NCBI RefSeq assembly: GCF_009928525.1
Contig: NZ_JAABOK010000003.1
Coordinates: forward strand, 1 to 64,000
DNA length: 64,000 nucleotides
Direction: 5' to 3'
Origin: Chitinophaga solisilvae
Lineage (GTDB): Bacteria; Bacteroidota; Bacteroidia; Chitinophagales; Chitinophagaceae
Shown here: one piece after another, positions 17,872 through 27,452 of the stretch
Position numbering within the stretch: the stretch's first letter is position 1
Layout: each line of letters starts with the position of its first letter
Made by a program: the position numbers and the translations under genes
Notes under the pieces: generated by a model
Databases searched by the model: none
Told to the model about the DNA's origin: nothing
What the model saw: the letters and a program-made list of their open reading frames with translations, nothing else

Positions 17872-20800
17872 TTAGAAAGTAAGGTTTAATCCTACGTTGT
17901 AGATCTTTGTCTGCGGATAAAACTGACCGCTGCCCTGGGGCGCTTCCGGGTCAAAGATCTTCACCTTGTCAATTGTCAGGAGATTCTGTCCGCTTACATA
18001 TACCCGCAGGTTTTGCAGGGCAATACGTTTGCAGACTTTCGCCGGCAGGTTATATCCCAGGTCAAGGGTTTTCAGTCTTACATAGTTGGTATTCCAGAAC
18101 CAGAAAGAGTTCTGACGGCTTACCCAGTATTCTCTATCACGGTCGTTCACGCGCGGCCAGGAGGCGTTGGTATTGGTTTCTGTCCAGCGGTCTTTGACAT
18201 AAGCCTCCGGGAAATTGCCTATCAGGCCGGATTCTGTGTGCAGGTACTGGCTGGCGCCGGTGGCTCCCTGCCATAACATGGTGAAGTCGAAGTTCTTAAA
18301 TTTAGCGATGAAGGTCAGCCCGAATATCCAGGTTGGGTCCTGGGTGCGGTTGATGCGCACGCGGTCCAGGTCATCGATTTTCCCGTTATTGTCAATGTCT
18401 GCGAAGATGACATCTCCTGCGCGGGCGCCGCTGATATGCGCTGATTTATCTACTTCATCCTGTGTTTTATAGATACCGATGGCTTTATAATAAAGGGGGG
18501 CGTCAATCATTTTGCCGGTAGACTTCTGCCATTCCGGAACGCCGGGTACTTCATCCCAGAACAGTATCTTATTTTCTGCATGGGTAACGGTTCCGATAAT
18601 TTCATAATGGAATTTACGGATGTCGTTTTTGTGGGCCACCACTATTTCGAAACCTTTGTTTTCCACACGGCCCAGGTTTTCCTGCGGCAGGGTCATACCG
18701 GTGTAGGCGGGCATAGACTGGCTGCGGCTCACGAGGATGTTGGAGCGGCGCGTATAAAAATAATCGCCTTCAAAAGTGAGTTTATCCCCCAGCAGTTTGG
18801 CTTCGATACCAATGTCGTAGTTGTTGGCCACCTCCCAGGTGATGGCCTCGTTGGGAGAACGGAGCTGGTAGATACCCTTGTTGAGGTCGCCGCCGAGCAT
18901 GACGCCGCCGCTGCTGAACCCGTAGGTACTCAGGTACTGGAAAGAAGGAATCTGGTCGTTACCCATCTGTCCCCAGGAAGCGCGGATCTTGAAGTAATCC
19001 AGTGCGCGGATACTTTTCTTCCAGAAGTTTTCATTGGAGAGCACCCAACCCGCTGATGCGCCCGGGAAGAAGCCGAAACGCCTGTCTCTGGGGAAGTTCT
19101 GCGTACCATCATACCGGGCATTGAAATCAAAGAGATATGTTTCCTTGTAATTATAGGAGATACGGCCGAAATAGTTTCTGCGGGCGAAGGAAAAGCCGCT
19201 GCCGTAGTTATTCTTTTCCTTATCGCCGCCGGCAGACAGCTGATCCAGTTTATCGCTGATGAAATACCTGCGGTTGGCATTCAGCGTATCACCATCGAAG
19301 GTAGCCTGTTCGAAGGCGATGAAGCTGCTGAGATTATGCTTTCCGAAAGACCTCACATAGTTCACTTTAAAGTTGACGGTAGCCTGGCGGTACGACCGGT
19401 AGTTTTCAGACAGCTCCGGCGCGCTCACGCCCCTGGAAGCCGCATTCAGCTGATGTCCCGGCTTGTTGGGATCGAGCGTGTAGAGTGTCCAGGGCTTCAC
19501 CCATGATTTTACGAAGTTGAAGTTCTGGTCGTAGGCAAAGGCTCCGTCCACAAACAGCCCCTGTACCCAGGGGATATTGATAACAGCTGCCAGGTTACCA
19601 TTTACCACATAGTTCTTATCATTCGTGTAGCCGATATCGTTAGTACTGGTTACCACCGGGTTATCGCCGTATTCGATATCCGGACCGGGCAGGCCGTTGG
19701 GCCAGATAGCATTTTCCGTAGGGCGGCCACGCATGAGGGACCGGAAGATGGAGCCGGCGCTGCGGGGCGGAAAGTTCCTATTCTCCAGGCGGCCGGCGAG
19801 ATCAAACCGCAGGCGGATGTTTTCATTGACGGTGGCATCCAGATTGGCCCGCACGTTCTGTTGTTTATAGTTGGTGGCGCTGTTCTTGTAAATCCCGTCC
19901 TGGAACAGGGAACCGAGAGAAACATAGTACGCCATTTTTTCTGTACCGCCGCTCAGGGAAAGATCGTGCCTGTTTTGCAGGGAGATGTTTTTGATAACGG
20001 CGTCGTACCAGTTGGTGTTGGGATAGAGCCACGGATCAGAGCCGTCGCCGAATTTTTTTATCTGCTCATCCGTGAAACGTGGTTTATCGCCTCCGTACTT
20101 GAGAATTTCATTTACCAGCTGCGCATAGGTAGGCGCATCGGCCATTTTAGGCAGGCGCGTAGGCGTTACGAAAGACTGGTTATAGCCATAGCTCAGCGAT
20201 GGCTTACCGCCTTTACCACGCTTGGTAGTAACAAGTATAACCCCGTTGGCCGCACGGGAACCATAGATGGCAGCGGCCGCATCTTTCAGGATAGACACAC
20301 TTTCGATATCGTTGGGGTTCATGCGCTCAAAACCATCTCTTGGAAACCCGTCGATAACCGTCAGCGGCGCACTGTTGCCCAGCGTGCTGCGGCCGCGGAT
20401 GAAAATACGGGAACCGTCATAACCCGGTTCACCACTGTTATTCACGGCAATGATACCAGGAATACGGCCCACCAGGGAGTTGGAGATGTTCACATTGGGC
20501 GACTGCTGCAGCTCAGCGCCTTTCACAGAAGATACCGCACCGGTTTTAGTAACTTTCTTCTGCGTACCATAACCTACCACTACATATTCATCCAGGGTTT
20601 TCTGGTTTTCCTTTAATACGGTGCTGATGCTGGTGCGCCCTTCTACTTTCACTTCCAGCGGATCAAATCCGATGTACTGGAAAACCAGGACTGCATCTTT
20701 TTTCACATCGTTCAGTGAAAAATTTCCCTTTTCATCAGAGGTCGTTCCCTTTTTGGTGTCCTTTACCAATATGGTCACTCCCGGTAACGGATTACCATTG

Positions 20801-20937
20801 ATGTCCTTTACTTTTCCTTTGATGTTGATGTTACTTTGCTGCCAGAAAGCAGGAATCGGCGCGCGTGCATAAACCGGCCTGAAAGCAGCGCCGGCAAGGC
20901 ATAGCAATAGCATGCCCTTGACATAACGTGGAATCAT
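17872..20937 (-). CDS. SusC/RagA TonB-dependent outer-membrane transporter
   Basis: A 1021-residue outer-membrane transporter. A signal peptide (MLLLCLAGAAFRPVYARA) is followed by a carboxypeptidase-like regulatory domain (INIKGKVKDINGNPLPGV to about residue 110), then the plug with VVVGYGTQKKVTKTGAVSSV, the family motif LKDAAAAIYGSRAANGVI and the TonB-dependent beta barrel ending in IYNVGLNLTF with terminal Phe. It is 5' of susD and both are on the minus strand, the standard order. It imports large nutrients using energy from TonB-ExbBD. No FecI/FecR pair or hybrid sensor is adjacent, so its regulator is elsewhere. Confidence 0.95.
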   Translation of the reverse strand: MIPRYVKGMLLLCLAGAAFRPVYARAPIPAFWQQSNINIKGKVKDINGNPLPGVTILVKDTKKGTTSDEKGNFSLNDVKKDAVLVFQYIGFDPLEVKVEGRTSISTVLKENQKTLDEYVVVGYGTQKKVTKTGAVSSVKGAELQQSPNVNISNSLVGRIPGIIAVNNSGEPGYDGSRIFIRGRSTLGNSAPLTVIDGFPRDGFERMNPNDIESVSILKDAAAAIYGSRAANGVILVTTKRGKGGKPSLSYGYNQSFVTPTRLPKMADAPTYAQLVNEILKYGGDKPRFTDEQIKKFGDGSDPWLYPNTNWYDAVIKNISLQNRHDLSLSGGTEKMAYYVSLGSLFQDGIYKNSATNYKQQNVRANLDATVNENIRLRFDLAGRLENRNFPPRSAGSIFRSLMRGRPTENAIWPNGLPGPDIEYGDNPVVTSTNDIGYTNDKNYVVNGNLAAVINIPWVQGLFVDGAFAYDQNFNFVKSWVKPWTLYTLDPNKPGHQLNAASRGVSAPELSENYRSYRQATVNFKVNYVRSFGKHNLSSFIAFEQATFDGDTLNANRRYFISDKLDQLSAGGDKEKNNYGSGFSFARRNYFGRISYNYKETYLFDFNARYDGTQNFPRDRRFGFFPGASAGWVLSNENFWKKSIRALDYFKIRASWGQMGNDQIPSFQYLSTYGFSSGGVMLGGDLNKGIYQLRSPNEAITWEVANNYDIGIEAKLLGDKLTFEGDYFYTRRSNILVSRSQSMPAYTGMTLPQENLGRVENKGFEIVVAHKNDIRKFHYEIIGTVTHAENKILFWDEVPGVPEWQKSTGKMIDAPLYYKAIGIYKTQDEVDKSAHISGARAGDVIFADIDNNGKIDDLDRVRINRTQDPTWIFGLTFIAKFKNFDFTMLWQGATGASQYLHTESGLIGNFPEAYVKDRWTETNTNASWPRVNDRDREYWVSRQNSFWFWNTNYVRLKTLDLGYNLPAKVCKRIALQNLRVYVSGQNLLTIDKVKIFDPEAPQGSGQFYPQTKIYNVGLNLTF

Positions 20938-21107
20938 AAACGTAATTTTGGTGATATTATTTAATCTATGAACTGCCCTTTTTTATCGCGTAGCAGGGTA
21001 TTTCATATCTGTATCAATTTATCAAGAAATGCTTTATAGATTTTCTAAAAATAAGTGTGAAAGCGACACCTTTTTTTAAAATTCACAAACGGATAACAAG
21101 AATCATC

Positions 21108-21115
21108 TATATTTG
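21108..21115 (+). promoter_or_regulatory. Candidate -7 box TATATTTG
   Basis: An exact TAnnTTTG match 56 bases before ATG 21171, in the 233-bp gap between divergent susC and this lipoprotein gene. The expected -33 region is A/T rich without a clear TTTG. Confidence 0.4.
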
Positions 21116-21170
21116 AACCCTGTTGAATAACCCCGTGTAAAATTGTAATAACAGTATTTCATTCTTACCT

Positions 21171-22943
21171 ATGAAGAAAGTTTTTCTATACCTGCTGACC
21201 GGCAGCATGCTATTGCTGGCGGCATGTGATAAGAGGATGGCAACGGCAGATAACCAGCCGGAAATCATTAATCCCGGTACCAATCCCGGCGGCAAAAATC
21301 CATTACCTGATAAGCCTGTTAAAGCAGGCCTACAGGGTATCGTATCTGATGAAAACAGCAACCCGCTTTCCGGCGCACAGGTGGCCTGCGGAGGTATCTT
21401 GACAACTACAGATACACATGGTGCATTTATTATTCCGGAAGTAACATTGCAGGAAGCAGCCGGTGTTATCACCATTAAAAAATCCGGTTACTTCGATGGT
21501 ATCCGTACTATTTCCGTTACCGGTGCGGGTAAGCTGCAATACATACAGGTACAGCTGCTGCCCAAAAAAGCGGCAGGAGTTTTTGACGCCGCTACCGGCG
21601 GTAATATCACCGCTTCCAATGCGCAGTTCATTTTTGTGCCCAACCAGGTGCTGAATGCAAACAATCAGCCTTACAAAGGAAAAGTTACCTTGCTGTATGC
21701 GCCTATCAATCCGGAACATCCTGATTTTGCAGATATTATGCCCGGTGATCTCAGGGCTATTGATATTAACAATGCCATAGTAGGTCTGAAATCCTACGGG
21801 ATGATGGCACTGGAGTTACAGGGAGAAAACGGAGAAAAACTGCACCTGGACGGCACCAATAACGTAACGTTTAAACTGGATATTCCGGCAACCTTACAGG
21901 CCGGCGCACCCGCTACTATTCCCTTATGGCACTTTGATGAAGCCATCGGTTTATGGCGGGAGGAAGGCAGCGCACAGAAAATAGGCAACAGCTATGTGGG
22001 AACGGTGAAACACTTTTCTTTCTGGAATGTGGATGCGAAATTCCCGGTAGTTAAATTCAAAGCTGTTTTCCAGGATGATAAGGGAGTTCCTTATCCTAAT
22101 ATAAAAGTGACCATCACCCGGAGCCAGGAGATCAGTTCTTCTTACGGATTCACAGATGAAGCTGGTATGGTAAGTGGTGATATTCCATCTCACGAAGAAT
22201 TGACCATTACCATTGAGGATAAATGTAAGGATATCATCTTCACCCGGAAAATAGGCCCCTTCTCTACTGACGCCAATATCGGAAAAATCACCATTGCCCG
22301 CGGCCAGCAGCTGACACTGGCATTACATGGTAAAATCATTTCCTGCAGCGGCGCTCCTGTCAAAACCGGAGTTGTAAATATTTCTGTAGAAGGCATCAGT
22401 TACAGAGCACCGATTATTAATGGCAACTATAGCGTCGCTGCTCCACGATGCAGTAACAACAATGCTGTGGAAGTCATCATCAATGCTGTAGATGAGGGTG
22501 CCAATAAAATGTCTACGATCAGGCAACAACTTGCTCCCGGTGATTATACCCGCGACATGCAGGCATGTAATAATATTCAGCCCGGTGAAATTAAATTGCT
22601 ATTGGAAGGCAAAGCATATGAATTTAACACCATCAGCGATTCAATCAGATTCAGGACATCTAACGATTCATCAACCCGGTATCAGATAACGTTTAGCAAA
22701 GCACAGCCATCGTTAAATAAAGGATCCTGGGTATTTTATACGATAGGGCTTGGCAGTAACAACTACTCCACACTGAATCTGAATGTTGATGGCGTTGCTT
22801 ATTATGGCTCTTTGAATACCGAAGTTACTGCTACCGGCGGCCCTGGTGAATACCTGGAAGGCAGCCTGTTCGGAAATGTTTATAATTACTCCACTCAGGC
22901 TCAGGTTCCTATCAGCGGCAACTTCCGTATCCGCATAGAATAA
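21171..22943 (+). CDS. Lipoprotein with carboxypeptidase-like and FAM171-like domains
   Basis: A 590-residue lipoprotein: MKKVFLYLLTGSMLLLAAC places the lipidated Cys at residue 19. A Pro/Gly/Asn-rich linker is followed by a carboxypeptidase regulatory-like beta sandwich (GLQGIVSDENSNPLSGAQV, residues 56-130). Next comes a region resembling the extracellular part of FAM171-type proteins, with MPGDLRAIDINNA, SYGMMALELQGENG, IPLWHFDEAIGLWREEGSA and GTVKHFSFWNVD. A second regulatory-like domain follows (FKAVFQDDKGVPYPNIKV). The C-terminal third is unassigned. It is probably displayed on the outer membrane. Function is unknown; no enzyme motif is visible. It may lead a transcript with the next lipoprotein, but a strong hairpin separates them. 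Confidence 0.8.
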   Translation: MKKVFLYLLTGSMLLLAACDKRMATADNQPEIINPGTNPGGKNPLPDKPVKAGLQGIVSDENSNPLSGAQVACGGILTTTDTHGAFIIPEVTLQEAAGVITIKKSGYFDGIRTISVTGAGKLQYIQVQLLPKKAAGVFDAATGGNITASNAQFIFVPNQVLNANNQPYKGKVTLLYAPINPEHPDFADIMPGDLRAIDINNAIVGLKSYGMMALELQGENGEKLHLDGTNNVTFKLDIPATLQAGAPATIPLWHFDEAIGLWREEGSAQKIGNSYVGTVKHFSFWNVDAKFPVVKFKAVFQDDKGVPYPNIKVTITRSQEISSSYGFTDEAGMVSGDIPSHEELTITIEDKCKDIIFTRKIGPFSTDANIGKITIARGQQLTLALHGKIISCSGAPVKTGVVNISVEGISYRAPIINGNYSVAAPRCSNNNAVEVIINAVDEGANKMSTIRQQLAPGDYTRDMQACNNIQPGEIKLLLEGKAYEFNTISDSIRFRTSNDSSTRYQITFSKAQPSLNKGSWVFYTIGLGSNNYSTLNLNVDGVAYYGSLNTEVTATGGPGEYLEGSLFGNVYNYSTQAQVPISGNFRIRIE

Positions 22944-22963
22944 TCAGTAAATCACCTTCTTAT

Positions 22964-23003
22964 AAAAAAGGCCGGTAGCTTTCAAAAGTTATTGGCCTTT
23001 TTT
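22964..23003. terminator. Bidirectional-looking intrinsic terminator
   Basis: AAAAAAGGCC (22964-22973) pairs with GGCCTTTTTT (22994-23003); the inner bases GGTAGCT and AGTTATT can extend the stem. The T run follows on both strands. It lies 20 bases after the stop of the lipoprotein gene. Confidence 0.75.
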
Positions 23004-23051
23004 GCATAAATTCATAGGAGCGAACGTTATAAATTAACCAGATCTATCTTT

Positions 23052-23696
23052 ATGACGCGTTTCCACTCACTATTCCTCTTCCTTGCAGGCTGCATACTGC
23101 TGCTATCCTGCAGCAAGGAGATGAGTACCGAAGGGCCTTCCGCCGGTACCTGTGAGTATGCGCCTTACACCAACGGCTCCTCCTTTTCCTACATAAATGT
23201 CAATAAAACCAAAGACACCATCTCCTATACCTTAACCGTAGAAGGCGATACCACTATCAATAATACCCGGTTCAAAAAAATCGGGGACGACAGCGTATTC
23301 ATCTGTTCTGACTGCAAGGATGGCATCTATACACAAATCGCCAGCCTGCTTACCTTCCAGGGGTATAAGGCAGATAACCTCCTGCTCACCTACCTGAAAG
23401 ATAACTCCCTCAAAGGCGACTCCTGGAATGATACCGTTACCATCAGCAACGGTACCGTCAGCACTACGGGCATCCTGCGGCACACCATCATTGACAAGGG
23501 CATCAGCAAAACAGTATACGGAAAGGCTTATGCTGAAGTCATTGCGGTAAAACTGGATGCCTACGCTATTGTACTCAACAACCCGGTACCGGTTGGCACC
23601 GTTTCTACCAGCTACTACGCCAAAGGTGTCGGACTTATTGAAGCCGACCAGTCCGGCGATACCATCAAACTCACCAGCTACACCCTGAAACCCTGA
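23052..23696 (+). CDS. Unrecognised lipoprotein
   Basis: A 214-residue protein with a clear lipoprotein signal: MTRFHSLFLFLAGCILLLSC puts the acylated Cys at residue 20. The mature part begins SKEMSTEGPSAGTCEYAPYT and continues as a beta-rich, Thr-rich chain (FSYINVNKTKDTISYTLTVE, CSDCKDGIYTQIASLL, YYAKGVGLIEADQSGDTI). The last phrase resembles lipoproteins that end with a YYAKGVGLI strand and are otherwise of unknown function. It is convergent with the carboxypeptidase gene; one base lies between the two stop codons, so there is no room for a terminator and the ends of the transcripts must overlap. Confidence 0.75.
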   Translation: MTRFHSLFLFLAGCILLLSCSKEMSTEGPSAGTCEYAPYTNGSSFSYINVNKTKDTISYTLTVEGDTTINNTRFKKIGDDSVFICSDCKDGIYTQIASLLTFQGYKADNLLLTYLKDNSLKGDSWNDTVTISNGTVSTTGILRHTIIDKGISKTVYGKAYAEVIAVKLDAYAIVLNNPVPVGTVSTSYYAKGVGLIEADQSGDTIKLTSYTLKP

Positions 23697-23697
23697 C

Positions 23698-24990
23698 TCA
23701 GTAATCCTTCCAGATCATTGTCAGCAAACGTTCCACTGCCCGGCGTACATTAGCAGCCTTATCATGATGATTATTCACCATCACACTGAATACCAATGTT
23801 TTATTCTTTCTGGTAACCAGGTAACCGCTTAACGCTACCACTCCATTGAGCGAGCCCGTTTTGGCATGTACAAACTGCTGCTGGTAGTAGTTTTTCAGCG
23901 TTCCCTTCCCACCGGTCGGGAAAATGTGGAACAACCGGTCTTTCGGATAACGTTTATACATATCCGTTAGTACCGATACAAAGTCGCGCGGGGTAAACAG
24001 GTTAAAGCGGGAAAGTCCGGAGCCGTCCACCCATTGCGGCGGATGCGGTAATATTTTCAGGTTGCCGTCCAGCATCCAGGTAATCATTCTCCGGGTACTG
24101 ATGGTATCCCATAACAACGAGGAAGCCATCATCAGTGTTTGTTCGGCAAAGAAGTTATCGCTGCGGTGCATCATGGGGGTAAACAGGGAATCCGCCGGAA
24201 TGCTGCGCAGCGTATTAAATGTTACAGCCGGCGCACTTACGGTGATGCCTATACGCTTATGCAGCGTATCCTGCAACCTTTCTCTCAGCTGCATAATATC
24301 TCCGGTTATAAACGGTACTTCAGTGACGGAGCTGCCGGTCTGTGATGCATTATATTTCAGGAAGAAGATATTGTTCCGTTCATCTCTGTCTGTGATAAGT
24401 TCACTGATGGTATCATCGCGGGTAACTTCCAGATCATAGGCTGCGGGCAGGATCAGGGAGGTGTCGCGGTGGTGGTAGATGCGCGCCACATTGCCGTACA
24501 TCGGCCATTCATTCAGTTCCGGCTGATAGTAATCTGCATAGTCATTCCATGCCCAGCCCGCACCGAAGCGTTTATTCTGATTAACTGCCGGCACCAGGTA
24601 AATGTTCTTACCCGTCTGCTGCAGCAGCTGCAGTAGTGGCTGCCAGGCGTAGTCAGGGTGCAGGAAGGACGGATCCCCTACTCCTTTCACAAACAGCGCT
24701 GTATCATTCTCATAGTAGCGGATGGCGGGCAGTGAATCTCCCAGCAATTGCAAACCGGTATACAGGGAAAATATTTTGATGTTGGAAGCGGGTGTAAAAA
24801 ATTTATCATCCTGGTACTGATACCAATATTTGCCGGTTGCCGGTTCATAAATGGAAATACCTGTATGCGCCTGCCGTAACGGCGCCTCCTGCAGCAGGTT
24901 AGCGCCGGCCCATCTGGCAATGGCCGCCGGCTGCGCATAGCCCTGCGCCTGCAGCAACAGGCAAATCACCAAAAACAGTAATCCTTTCAT
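23698..24990 (-). CDS. dacB: D-Ala-D-Ala carboxypeptidase/endopeptidase, PBP4 type
   Basis: A 430-residue penicillin-binding protein of the S13 family. Its three active-site motifs are visible: SNIK (residues 69-72, nucleophile Ser69), SDN near residue 276 and KTG near residue 377 (HAKTGSLNGV). An N-terminal signal (LLFLVICLLLQAQGYA) directs it to the periplasm. PBP4 enzymes trim pentapeptides and cut cross-links in peptidoglycan. The large insert between SxxK and SDN that is typical of S13 members is present. The start is ATG 24990, 14 bases from a 95-bp inverted repeat that belongs to the upstream gene's end. Confidence 0.92.
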   Translation of the reverse strand: MKGLLFLVICLLLQAQGYAQPAAIARWAGANLLQEAPLRQAHTGISIYEPATGKYWYQYQDDKFFTPASNIKIFSLYTGLQLLGDSLPAIRYYENDTALFVKGVGDPSFLHPDYAWQPLLQLLQQTGKNIYLVPAVNQNKRFGAGWAWNDYADYYQPELNEWPMYGNVARIYHHRDTSLILPAAYDLEVTRDDTISELITDRDERNNIFFLKYNASQTGSSVTEVPFITGDIMQLRERLQDTLHKRIGITVSAPAVTFNTLRSIPADSLFTPMMHRSDNFFAEQTLMMASSLLWDTISTRRMITWMLDGNLKILPHPPQWVDGSGLSRFNLFTPRDFVSVLTDMYKRYPKDRLFHIFPTGGKGTLKNYYQQQFVHAKTGSLNGVVALSGYLVTRKNKTLVFSVMVNNHHDKAANVRRAVERLLTMIWKDY

Positions 24991-25004
24991 ACATGGAATT
25001 TAAT

Positions 25005-25099
25005 TATTTTATTATTCAGTTATTTGAGATTTAAAAAAAGCGAAGATCAGCAGTTGATCTTCGCTTTTTTTAAATCTCAAATAACTGAATAATAAAATA
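25005..25099. repeat. Perfect inverted repeat, 45-bp arms, with terminator core
   Basis: Arms 25005-25049 and 25055-25099 are perfectly complementary around a 5-base loop. The centre is a textbook bidirectional intrinsic terminator: a run of 7 A, the stem GCGAAGATCA/TGATCTTCGC and a run of 7 T. The outer arms add A+T-rich module sequence (TTATTTGAGATTT). It begins 6 bases after the stop of the Gfo/Idh/MocA gene at 25106 and lies between two minus-strand genes. Confidence 0.95.
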
Positions 25100-25105
25100 C
25101 TCACA

Positions 25106-26446
25106 TCAGGTGAAATATTTGGTGATACCCGGTTTAGCGTAAGCATAGTTACCGGAAGCATCCGGCATTACCGGAGGCGGTGCATCGAAGGCGTATCGCT
25201 GCGGTTGCAGGTTCAGGCCGGAGTTCAGGGCAGTATCCCAGTTGATTACCTGTCCGGAATAGGTGGCCAGCCGCCCGATGATGGCGGATAACGTTGTTTC
25301 CGCGGAGCGCTGTGCATCGGAGAATTTGAATTGTCCTTTGGCGATGGCCGCAAACAATTCATCGTGTTCCGTCTGATAAGGGTTGTTTTCATTTTTCTTA
25401 TCAAACTGGTAAAGCACTTTGCCCTTGTGATCCACGATCTGTGCGCGGTCGCAATAGATGCGGCCCTTTGTACCTACAATTTCTTCATCTACCTTACTCG
25501 GAGCGTCTTTCCAGTGGCGGCACTGGCTGTTCATCACTACGCCGTCTGCATAACGGTATTCTACGTAGTGGTGGTCAAATATTTCGCCGGTGTCTTTACC
25601 GGTACGAACGGCACGGCCGCCCATACCGCCTGCAGAAACAGGTGTAGTGCCTTTAAACCAGTTGCCCACGTCGATATTGTGGATATGTTGTTCAACGATA
25701 TGATCGCCGCAGAGCCAGTTGAAATAGTACCAGTTACGCATCTGGTATTCCATTTCGGTGTATTCAGGTTTGCGTGGTTTTACCCACAGCGCGCCCTGGT
25801 TCCACCATACCTGTACGGACAGAATATCACCGATAATGCCATCCTGCGCGCGTTTGTACAGCTCCCTGTAGGAGTTCTGATAACGGCGCTGCAGGCCCAC
25901 TACTACGTTTAATTTCTTTTGTTTGGCGATAGCTGCAGCATCCAGTACTTTTTTAATACCAGCAGGATCAGTAGCTACGGGCTTCTCCATGAATACGTGT
26001 TTGCCCTGTCTTACTGCCTCTTCAAAGTGAATGGGTCTGAAGCCCGGAGGTGTGGTGAGGATCACCACATCAGCCAGTGCGATGGCCTGTTTGTAGCCTT
26101 CAAAGCCAACAAACTTATTGCTTTCAGGCACGTTGATACGGTTGATCTGTTTTCTTTCCTCCATCGCCTCTTTGATATTGTTATAGCTATCATTGAGTCT
26201 GTCCGCGAAGGCATCTGCCATAGCTACCAGCTGCACATTTTCTTTTGTGCTCAGGGCCTGGGTAGCAGCGCCGGTACCGCGGCCGCCGCAACCAATCAGT
26301 GCTACTTTGATAACATCGGAAGAACCGGAGAAGAAGTTTGCTTTGGACAAGATAGGCATTGCCAGTAAACCGCCGGCAATAAGCGATGTTTGTTTTACAA
26401 ACTCGCGGCGGCCCTGACCGTGGAATTTTTGCTGTTCACTTTCCAT
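25106..26446 (-). CDS. Tat-exported Gfo/Idh/MocA oxidoreductase
   Basis: A 446-residue oxidoreductase with a twin-arginine signal GRREFVKQTSLIAGGLLAMP (residues 12-31). The Rossmann motif is VALIGCGGRGTGAA, the catalytic EKP motif is intact (HVFMEKPVATDP), and the C-terminal region has a DHIVEQHIHNIDVGNW segment with the conserved His residues. It should act in the periplasm on a sugar or glycoside with a bound nicotinamide cofactor. The FGE-fold gene lies 40 bases upstream on the same strand, and a Tat-exported TIM-barrel protein is divergent from that pair. Compared with the paralogue at 14508 it keeps the canonical Glu-Lys-Pro. Confidence 0.9.
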   Translation of the reverse strand: MESEQQKFHGQGRREFVKQTSLIAGGLLAMPILSKANFFSGSSDVIKVALIGCGGRGTGAATQALSTKENVQLVAMADAFADRLNDSYNNIKEAMEERKQINRINVPESNKFVGFEGYKQAIALADVVILTTPPGFRPIHFEEAVRQGKHVFMEKPVATDPAGIKKVLDAAAIAKQKKLNVVVGLQRRYQNSYRELYKRAQDGIIGDILSVQVWWNQGALWVKPRKPEYTEMEYQMRNWYYFNWLCGDHIVEQHIHNIDVGNWFKGTTPVSAGGMGGRAVRTGKDTGEIFDHHYVEYRYADGVVMNSQCRHWKDAPSKVDEEIVGTKGRIYCDRAQIVDHKGKVLYQFDKKNENNPYQTEHDELFAAIAKGQFKFSDAQRSAETTLSAIIGRLATYSGQVINWDTALNSGLNLQPQRYAFDAPPPVMPDASGNYAYAKPGITKYFT

Positions 26447-26486
26447 AAGTAAGTGTGATTTAAATTTTTTAAGGGTGATAAAGTTG

Positions 26487-27452
26487 TTAGCGAGCTCCTT
26501 TGTATTTATCTATAAAATCGTCGAAAAACTTTTGTATTTCTTCTGCAGATGGCTGTTTCGCCGGGCGGACAATTCTGAATCCGATAAAAGGTGCGTCAGC
26601 ATTCCACCAGGCGCTTTTAGGAATCTGCGGATCGCGGCGGTTCCATACCGGGTCAGACTTCAGGCGGGCGGCGCTACGCAGCTGCGGTGCGGCATCTGTA
26701 TAGTTGCCACCTTTGATCACACGCGACATCTTTGCGGTGGGCGTGGTCCATGGATTATTATCAGCTGCAGTGGCTACGCCGTTTTCATCATACTGATCCA
26801 GTGTCCATTCGCCTACGTTACCCAGCATATCATATAATCCCAGTGCATTGGGCTTCAGTTGTGCTACCTTATGGTATTTCTCTGCGCTGTTGCCTTTGAA
26901 CCAGGCATAATCCTTCAGTTGCGATTCATCATTGCCGAAAGGGAAGGCAGTGGTGGCCCCTGCCCTGCAGGCATACTCCCACTCAGCAGCGGTTGGCAGA
27001 CGATAGAACACACCTGTTTTGGCGTACAGCCATTTGCAATACATCAGTGCACCGTACTGGCTCATACTGTTGGCCGGAAATCCGCCGGCCTTGCCCATGC
27101 CCAGTGTCAGGTCTATATATGGCGGGCTGGGACGCGTCATCCCGTCCGGAACCGGTGTTTTATCTTTTTCAGCATCCGCATACACATCATACTCATCAAA
27201 AGTCACTTCTGTGGCGCCCATCCAGAAATCGTCGATGGTAACGCTTTTGGCCGGGCCTTCATCCTTGCTCCGTCCTTTTTCATTGTCCGGGCTACCTAAT
27301 ATAAAACGGCCGCCTTTTACAGGCATCATTTTAAAGCTGACAGTTGTTCCCGGAAGTTGCTGATCATAAGCACTGAAAGACTGTGGGGACTGAGCAGTCA
27401 GTTCCTGACTGAGCAATCCGCCCAGTAAAAAGGTCACAAGTTGTTTGTTCAT
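26487..27452 (-). CDS. Formylglycine-generating-enzyme-fold (SUMF1) secreted protein
   Basis: A 321-residue protein with a signal peptide (MNKQLVTFLLGGLLSQELTA) and an FGE-sulfatase domain from about residue 40: VKGGRFILGSP, WMGATEVTFDEYDVYA, YRLPTAAEWEYACRAG, LGNVGEWTLDQYD and FIGFRIVRP. True sulfatase-activating enzymes use a Cys pair near the C-terminus; here the equivalent segment VIKGGNYTDAAPQLRSAARL has no Cys, so formylglycine formation is unlikely. Such proteins in Bacteroidota often have structural or gliding-related roles. It is first in an operon with the exported oxidoreductase. No sulfatase is in the window. Confidence 0.87.
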   Translation of the reverse strand: MNKQLVTFLLGGLLSQELTAQSPQSFSAYDQQLPGTTVSFKMMPVKGGRFILGSPDNEKGRSKDEGPAKSVTIDDFWMGATEVTFDEYDVYADAEKDKTPVPDGMTRPSPPYIDLTLGMGKAGGFPANSMSQYGALMYCKWLYAKTGVFYRLPTAAEWEYACRAGATTAFPFGNDESQLKDYAWFKGNSAEKYHKVAQLKPNALGLYDMLGNVGEWTLDQYDENGVATAADNNPWTTPTAKMSRVIKGGNYTDAAPQLRSAARLKSDPVWNRRDPQIPKSAWWNADAPFIGFRIVRPAKQPSAEEIQKFFDDFIDKYKGAR

